Assembly (NCBI RefSeq): GCF_020906515.1
Contig: NC_085851.1
Location: 2,418,001-2,482,000 of the forward strand
Direction of reading: 5' to 3'
Source: Vanrija pseudolonga
Lineage: Eukaryota; Basidiomycota; Tremellomycetes; Trichosporonales; Trichosporonaceae
Length of the DNA stretch: 64,000 bases
Part shown: piece by piece, positions 57,662-64,000 of the stretch
Position numbering within the stretch: the first letter of the stretch is position 1
Layout: each line of letters opens with the position of its first letter
Translations under genes and position numbers: made by a program
Notes under the pieces: generated by a model
What the model saw: only the letters and a program-made list of their open reading frames with translations
The model's database searches: none
What the model was told of the DNA's origin: nothing

Positions 57662-60454
57662 ATGAAGGCAAACTACGTCTTCCAAAACCTGTGCGGCACC
57701 GTCTACCGCCAGGGCAACGTGCTCTTCACCCCCGATGGCAACAGCGTCCTCTCGCCTGTCGGGAACCGCGTGAGCGTGTTCGACTTGATCAAGTGGGTTG
57801 GGAGGGGAAGCATGGTGGTGGATAATGTACTGACATCCCCAGTAACAAGTCGCGCACGCTCCCGTTCGAGAACAGGAAGAACATTGCGTGTATCGGCCTG
57901 TCACCCGATGGCCAGGTGCTCATCTCTATTGACCAGGGTGGGTTCACGCCTCTTTGGATACGCTAACCCGCTTCAGATGGCCGCGCGCTCCTCGTTCACT
58001 TCCGCAAGGGCACCGTCCTTCACCACATGAACTTCCAGAAGCCCGTCTCGACCATCTCGTTCGCCCCGAACGGCAAGTACTTTGCCATCGGCCACGGCAA
58101 CCACATCCAGGTGTGGAACACGCCGTCGCATCTCGCAAGGGAGTTTGCGCCGTTCGTCCTGCACCGCGAGTACACTGGCCACCAGGATGAGGTGACGAGC
58201 ATCTACTGGAGCCGCTCGAGCAAGTGGGTAACATCATCGCCGGAAGAATCTGACCCGCCAGGTACTTCCTTACAACGTCCCGCGACATGACTGCGCGCCT
58301 GTACACCCTCGACCCGCTCGAGGGCTTCAAGCCCAAGTCGTTTGGCGGGCACCGTGATGTTGTCATCGGCGCCTGGTTCTCGGAGGACGAGAAGACTGTG
58401 AGCTTACCACTTCTGACCTGAGCTGACGCCAGATCTACACCGTTTCGCGCGACGGCGCCGTCTTCACCTGGAACGCCAAGAAGACGACTGCGGAGGACGA
58501 CTCGGACGTGGAGATGGATGTGCTCGACTTGCCTTCGACGTCGGCGTCCGCAGCCACCGTTGCCGAGTTCGCGCCTGCGTACACTCGTTGGGGCATCACC
58601 ACCCGTCACTTCTTCAACCAGGCCAACACCAAGGTAGCCTGCGCTACCTTCCACCCTGGTACCTCTCTCCTCATTGTCGGCTTCTCCACAGGTGTCTTCG
58701 GTCTCTGGGAGATGCCCGACTTCACCCCGGTCCACACCCTGTCCATCTCGAACGAGAAGATCTCGTCAGTTGCCGTCTCGGCGTCTGGCGAGTGGCTCGC
58801 TTTCGGCGCCAGCAAGCTCGGCCAGCTCCTCGTCTGGGAGTGGCAGAGTGAAAGCTATGTGCTCAAGCAGCAGGGTCACTACTTCGACATGAACACGCTC
58901 GCGTTCAGCCAGGATGGCCAGAACATTGCCACAGGAGGCGAGGACGGCAAGGTCAAGCTGTGGAACGCGTCCAGCGGTTTCTGCTACGTCACCTTCCCGG
59001 AACATACAGCCTCCATCTCCTCGGTTGAGTTCGCCAAGCAGGGCCAGGTCCTGTTCTCGGCGTCGTTGGACGGCACGGTGCGCGCCTTCGACCTGATCCG
59101 CTACCGCAACTTCAGGACATTTACCTCGCCCACGCCAGTGCAGTTCTGCTCGCTGGCCGTCGACCCCAGTGGAGAGGTTGTCTGTGCCGGCTCGCTCGAC
59201 ACGTTCGAGATCTACATGTGGTCTGTGCAGACGGGCAAGCTCCTCGACATCCTCTCAGGTCACACCGCCCCTGTTTCCGGCCTGTCGTTCTCTCCCTCCG
59301 GCGAGCGGCTCGCTTCTTCCAGCTGGGACCGAAGCGTCAGGTTATGGGGCGTCTTTGGGCGCTCCCGTGAGAGCGAGCCGATCACTGTCAGCTCGGAGGC
59401 TACAGCCCTCGCCTTCCGACCGGACGGCAAGGAGCTCGCCGTCACCACCCTCGACGGCCAGATCAGCTTTGTGGACGTTGCCGAGGGCGAAATCAAGAGC
59501 GTCATCGAGGGCAGGAGAGATATCTCGGGTGGTCGCAAGGCCGAGGACAGGATGAGCGCCGCCAACAATGCCGCGTCAAAGTACTTCAACTCGGTCTGCT
59601 GGACGGCCGACGGTAGCTGCGTCATTGCCGGCGGCAGTTCCAAGTACGTGGTGATCTACGACCGTGCGGACGGTGTCATGGTCAAGAAGTTCCAGATCTC
59701 GGAGAACCTCTCACTGGACGGCACGCAGGAGATGCTCGACTCGAGGAGGTTGACGGAGGCTGGCTCATTGGATGCTCTCGACGACAATGGAAACGCGTCG
59801 GACCTCGAGGACCGTCTCGACAACTCCCTGCCCGGAGCCCAGAAGGGCGACCTCAGCAAGCGCAAGTACAAGCGCGACGCTCGCACCAACTGTGTGCGGT
59901 TCAGCGCCACTGGCCGGTCATGGGCGGCCGCCAGCACCGAAGGATTGCTCCTCTACTCTCTGGACGAGAGCACAACATTCGACCCGATCGACCTGAGCCT
60001 CGACCTGACACCGGAGAGCACGCTCGAGACCCTCGCCAAGGGCGAGCACCTGATCGCGCTGGTCATGGCGCTGCGGTTGAACGAGAAGCCCCTTATCCAG
60101 AGGGTGTACGAGTCGATCCCGGCCGCTGAAGTGCGTCTCGTGGCGCGCCAGCTGCCCACGGTCTACGTCCAGCGTCTGCTGTCGTTCATTGCTGAGCACG
60201 CCGAGTCGTCACCCCACGTCGAGTTTGACCTTGTGTGGGTGGCGGCGATGCTCACATCGCACGGACGGTGGCTCAAGGAGCGCAAGGCCGAGAACGCGTC
60301 CGTGTTCCGTGCGCTGCAGAAGAGCGTGCAGGCGTGGGAGAGCAGCGTTGCCAAGCAGTGCAACGACAACTCGTTCACGCTGTCGTATCTCATCTCGCAA
60401 TCGAAGCGGGCCGAGGTATCAAATGGCAACGAGAACGGTGGCATTGTCTACTAG
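57662..60454 (+). CDS. PWP2: Pwp2/Utp1, U3 snoRNP (UtpB) WD-repeat protein
   Basis: Five exons, 57662-57792, 57843-57937, 57977-58223, 58262-58397 and 58433-60454, give 876 residues. The start MKANYVFQNLCGTVYRQGNV is the Pwp2 N-terminus. Tandem WD repeats follow (FAPNGKYFAIGHGNHIQVWN; YTGHQDEVTSIYWS; GHTAPVSGLSFSPSG; SSWDRSVRLWGVFG) forming two propellers. The linker KRKYKRDARTNCVRFSATGR leads to the C-terminal Utp12-type helical domain (LVARQLPTVYVQRLLSFIAE). Pwp2 is the core of UtpB, which loads U3 snoRNA on pre-18S rRNA. The length is near yeast Pwp2 (923). Confidence 0.93.
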
Positions 60455-60548
60455 GTATTATCAGGGTTCAGGTTTAGAGAGAGGCATATGCATTGATAGC
60501 ACAAGCATTGACTTTGACAGTGTGTCTAGGATTAATATTACAGCATAT

Positions 60549-62330
60549 CTACGTGGGGGAGAACTTGGACCTGGCGCGCAGGGCCGGGCCGTACTTGATG
60601 AGCACGAACGGGATGGGTGCCATGGCGAGGGCAAGGAAGGCGAGGAGACACGACGCCCACTGGGTCCCGAGCTTGTCGTACATCTGGGACGCGAAGAGGG
60701 GGAAGCCAGCACCAAAGGAGGCACGCACGACGGTGGCGCCTGCGAGGGCACTTGCCGCGACCCAGAGGTACGAGTCGATAATGTAGTTGAATAGGCCGAC
60801 AAAGATTGTCTGGACAGAGAAGCCGAGCAGCGCGGTAGCGAGGACGGGCGAGATCCAGTGGACGGACGGGTACGAAGTCCACGCGAACCAGAACATGGAG
60901 ATGGCGAGGACGACGGACGTGAGGCGGGAAGCGAGGAGGCGGACTTCTGGCGCTGGCTTTTCCGGGGCGATAGACTTTACATACTTGCGGTAGTGGCGGT
61001 CCGTGAAGAGGATGTAGATGACAGCGGCAACGTTGCCGCCCATGAAGAAGCCGAGGAAGGCGACGCCGTTGGTCGCGGCATTGAAGTGGTGGTTCTTGAT
61101 GAAGACGAACGGGAAGGCCTCGAACAGCAGGTAGATGATGCCGTAGATGAAGCTCATGTAGATTGTGATTGCCATGAGCATGGGCTCGAGGGCAAGAATG
61201 ACAAACGGCTTGAGGAGGATGTCGTTGACGCGCTTGGCCCACGACTGCGCGGGGCGGCGCTCAAGCGGCGCGTACCACCTGTCGTCGCCCGTCTCCTTGC
61301 GCTTCTGCTTTGCGATCCGGACGAGGATCGTGGGCGGGTACGTCTCGGGGAGCGTGAAGACGATGAGCGCGAGGCATGCGCCGGCGAAGATCGTGAGGAC
61401 CCAGTACAGCCAGCGCCAGTTGGTGTGCGTAGTCTGGATGAGGCCGCTGACGATGGGCGCGATCGACGGGCCAGCGAAAGGCGCGACGGCGAACAGGCCC
61501 ATCGCGGGGCCGCGGTCAGCGGGGTGGTAGATGTCGGCGAGGCATGCGCCCGAGTTGGTCAGCGGCGCCGCGGCGAACGTGCCACCAAGGAAGCGGAAGA
61601 CGAGGATAGAGGCCGTGTTGCGCGACAGCGCACACCCCACCTGGAAGCCAGTGTAGAAGACAAAGCTGATGATGAAGATGATCCGCCGGCCATACACCTC
61701 GCTCAGGGGGCCCCAGAGGATCGGGCCGAGGATGTACCCGGCGACAAAGAGCGAGATGCACAGCACGGCGACCTCGTTCGAGATGCGGAAGTAGGCCTTG
61801 ACGTCCTGCGTGATACCCGAGGGCGCCGAGGACGCAAAGGACGAGTTGAAGACGAGGCCAGAGGTCAGGATCGTGATGTACCACTTGCGTGCGGACGACC
61901 AGTTCTGGGGGCGTGTTAGCCACAGACAGCTGTTGTTTGCCACGCAGGGCAGAGTGGCGCCGCCCACCTTTGGGTTACGCTTGTCGCCCTCGTCAAACGT
62001 CACGACCCAGGGGTCCTCGCCGTCCTCAATCTTCTGCTCGAGCACCTGGTTCTCCTGCGCCTCGGCGCGGCTGCGCGCGGGCGAGAGGCCCAGCTCGGCG
62101 TCGTAGCCCTCTGGGCTGGCGCCGCCGAACGGCCCGACATACGGCGGATCGGAGAGCGGCACGTCGACGTGGTGGTGCGGCTTGGGCGAGGTGGCAGTGG
62201 CGGCTGGCGAGGTCGCCTTCTCCTTGTCCTTTTCTGTAATCACGGCCGTGACGTCCGTCGCGACCGAGTCGCCCTGGCTCACGCGCCGCTCAGCCTCGAG
62301 GTGATGCTGCTGGTCTTTGGTGTCTGACAT
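60549..62330 (-). CDS. MFS transporter, DHA1-type drug/polyamine:H+ antiporter
   Basis: Two exons (minus strand), 61968-62330 and 60549-61904, give 572 residues. The 63-base intron is frame-neutral; removing it yields RNPKNWSSARKWYITILTSG, the standard NW-x-x-x-x-K start of helix 1 in this family. Twelve helices are visible. Motif A is WGPLSEVYGRRIIF, and the helix 4-5 region LGGTFAAAPLTNSGACLADI contains the antiporter-type motif. The long central loop has LLKPFVILALEPMLMAITIY. The first 115 residues are cytoplasmic and acidic. Relatives export azoles, polyamines or other compounds; the substrate cannot be set from sequence. Confidence 0.9.
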   Translation of the reverse strand: MSDTKDQQHHLEAERRVSQGDSVATDVTAVITEKDKEKATSPAATATSPKPHHHVDVPLSDPPYVGPFGGASPEGYDAELGLSPARSRAEAQENQVLEQKIEDGEDPWVVTFDEGDKRNPKVGGATLPCVANNSCLWLTRPQNWSSARKWYITILTSGLVFNSSFASSAPSGITQDVKAYFRISNEVAVLCISLFVAGYILGPILWGPLSEVYGRRIIFIISFVFYTGFQVGCALSRNTASILVFRFLGGTFAAAPLTNSGACLADIYHPADRGPAMGLFAVAPFAGPSIAPIVSGLIQTTHTNWRWLYWVLTIFAGACLALIVFTLPETYPPTILVRIAKQKRKETGDDRWYAPLERRPAQSWAKRVNDILLKPFVILALEPMLMAITIYMSFIYGIIYLLFEAFPFVFIKNHHFNAATNGVAFLGFFMGGNVAAVIYILFTDRHYRKYVKSIAPEKPAPEVRLLASRLTSVVLAISMFWFAWTSYPSVHWISPVLATALLGFSVQTIFVGLFNYIIDSYLWVAASALAGATVVRASFGAGFPLFASQMYDKLGTQWASCLLAFLALAMAPIPFVLIKYGPALRARSKFSPT

Positions 62331-62844
62331 TGGGTGTGGGGTAGAGTGGAGCGCCGCGTCGCGCCGCGCTGTCTAGCGCCAGGCTTTATACCTGCGCGCA
62401 GCACGAAGCAGCACGAACGAGGCCGAACCAACATGCCGCCCCCGTGCCGCAGCCGCCGGCAGACACCGCAGACTAGCATGCCCGAGGGTTACCAAGCTTG
62501 TGCTTTGGCACACATGTAAAGCGCAAGGCACGCGGTGACCAACTCGAGCCACCACGTCGTGTGGTGTTGATGCGGCCGTGGAATGTTCGGACTCGCGGGG
62601 CCGAGCCGTCGTCCGGCCAATTTGCGGTGACTTTGGACATGTCCTCCGCATATAGATCTACCGTTTCAGGTCGGCATCACCGACACTTAGAGTTCAGCTA
62701 GTCAGTTGGCCCCCTCAAGTGCAAGTGACCGCCGGCGCGTCACAAGCTGCATGCTATGTAGTAATCGCTCTGTCATGCGACTGCCCAGGTGTTGTTGTAT
62801 CAACAGCGAGCTCCAGTCATCCACTCCGAACTCCACCCCCGCGC
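62331..62844. other. Intergenic region
   Basis: This is the promoter of the MFS gene and the 3' flank of SET2. No gene seen. Confidence 0.55.
62384..62390 (-). promoter_or_regulatory. Probable TATA box of the MFS gene
   Basis: TATAAAG on the minus strand lies about 55 bases upstream of the start codon at 62330. Confidence 0.45.
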
Positions 62845-64000
62845 CTAACTCTGCCGCTGTGAGCCCGACAGCGACACGCGGTCAACGCGGTCCAGCACAA
62901 TCGGTCCAGACGCAGCGCGACTGGGAAGGAAAGGCCCGCTGGCTCTCTCGACCACAACAGCCTTGGCCGGCGCAAACGTTGCCGAGGCCGGCGTCGACAT
63001 GGGTGACGATGCCGCCGGAGTTATGGGCCGGTCAGAGTCCACGTCCATGCTGTCGTCGCCGTCCCCGTGGCCATTGGCGTAGTCGTCGTCGTTGTCATCC
63101 ACACCGAACATCTCGTCCAGGATCTGTGAGCCGCCGCGCGGCGTGTCCTGGGTCAAGCTGCCCGACGGCGTAGAGGCGCTCTTTCCAGGCGTGGCTGATG
63201 GCGTCGAGTCGTTCTTCGCGGGCGACCAGTGAGTTTGCGAGCTCGACTCTGTCTTGCGAGGGTCTTTCAACTTGCCCTTGGCCTTGAGCTTCTTGAGCAC
63301 CTTGTGCGCATACTCCTTGGTGAACGCCTTGATCTTGGCCTTCTTCTCCTCGGAGAGCGAGGGGTGACGATGGGCAGTGTACGAGTGGCCACGCTTCTCC
63401 TTGTCCACAAGAATCATCGTGCACTGAAATGTTAGCTCAGGAAACTCAAGCATGAGCTTACCTCCTTGGCGTAGCGCTTGAACGTCTCGTGCTCCATCTG
63501 CTCCTTGTACTTGGACATGGAGCGGACGACCACCTCGCCGACAAGCTTGGCCAGCCGCTTCTCCTTTCTCGCCTCGTCCTCAGCAGCGCTGCGGTGCGAA
63601 GTCTTCTGCCGTTTTCTAGGCTCAGAGCTTTCACCGACATCGCGCCCAGAACCCCAACCTGCCGAAGCCGGCGACTTGTCCGACGACGGCGCCGATACTG
63701 TCATGAACTGCGACTGCTGCGCCATGGCAATGATGGCCTCGAGCTTGGACTTGTTGCTCGCTGCAGTGGATGGAGGTGGCGCCCTTGGCGGTGGTGGGGG
63801 TGGCGGACGGTGCCGTATTGGCGGTGGCGGTCCACGACGGACAGGGGCAACCTCGAATCGGATTGTCGCCGTGTTGACGAGATCGTCCATTGCCACATGG
63901 CGGGGGTAGGTCACAGCGTCGGGCTCGGCAATAATCGTGGTGTACAGCGAGTCGTCCGTGTCGAGCTGGAGAGTCAGCTCCTCGTCCATAAGCTCGTAGC
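62845..64000 (-). CDS. SET2: Histone H3K36 methyltransferase Set2, C-terminal part (cut by window end)
   Basis: The last two exons (minus strand) are 63462 to beyond 64000 and 62845-63423. Visible from the 5' side are LMDEELTLQLDTDDSLYTTI, a Pro-rich linker and EARKEKRLAKLVGEVVVRSM. This leads into SKYKEQMEHETFKRYAKE, CTMILVDKEKRGHSYTAHRH and KAKIKAFTKEYAHKVLKKLK. This is the SRI domain: a helix with K-x-V-x-x-V-V, then FKRYAKECTMILVxKE, then a helix with K-x-K-x-x-x-x-x-Y. It binds the phosphorylated RNA polymerase II tail in Set2. The catalytic SET domain lies outside the window. A disordered Ser/Asp tail of about 110 residues follows. Confidence 0.75.

Noticed and set aside
60858-61919. 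A long open frame on the plus strand (over 350 codons)
   Set aside because: It is exactly antisense to the MFS transporter, whose minus-strand translation has clear helices and motifs. The plus-strand reading is charged low-complexity sequence from GC-rich codons.

Overview
The window looks like nuclear DNA of a GC-rich basidiomycete yeast, most likely in Tremellomycetes and perhaps Trichosporonales. The reasons are dense genes on both strands, many short introns (mostly 35-70 bases, GTRNGT donors, CTRAC-like branch points just before CAG), almost no repeats, and a conserved fungal gene set. The lineage is inferred from gene content and architecture. All splice models were built by hand by matching reading phase across each intron, and all but a few close in frame.

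Layout. 0-4.7 kb: 5' end of a mitochondrial GTP/GDP carrier, ATP synthase subunit f, and an NAD-dependent epimerase-like protein. 5.5-14.2 kb: a single-pass membrane protein, the meiotic kleisin REC8, a five-finger CCCH protein of the ZC3H3/Red5 type, and DAHP synthase. 15.6-31.9 kb: a secreted aspartic protease, a NEDD1-like propeller/coiled-coil protein, a CDC26-like peptide, ARF6, a SUR7/PalI four-helix protein, an EDC4-like decapping scaffold, a DUF4112 protein and a PRA1/YIP3 protein.

32.3-42.3 kb is the most accessory-looking part. It holds three diverged members of one small multi-helix membrane protein family, which share a 71-base exon with identical splice phases. It also holds trans-3-hydroxy-L-proline dehydratase flanked by an inverted pair of a tRNA-like repeat, an HRI1-family gene and a Zn2Cys6 regulator. 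42.6-53.9 kb: an R3H protein, a DUF2015 protein, BFR2, an SLH1/ASCC3 helicase whose second cassette is degenerate and lacks its C-terminal Sec63 module, and PBN1/PIG-X.

54.2-57.4 kb carries a tandem pair of orphan paralogues with no recognised domain and matching exon structure. 57.7-64 kb: PWP2, a DHA1-type MFS transporter, and the C-terminal part of SET2 with its SRI domain, cut by the window end.

The genes form no single pathway. Ribosome biogenesis (BFR2, PWP2) and RNA quality control (SLH1, EDC4-like, CCCH protein) are the commonest themes. The best candidates for undescribed biology are the orphan tandem pair, the three-member membrane family and the tRNA-like inverted repeats.
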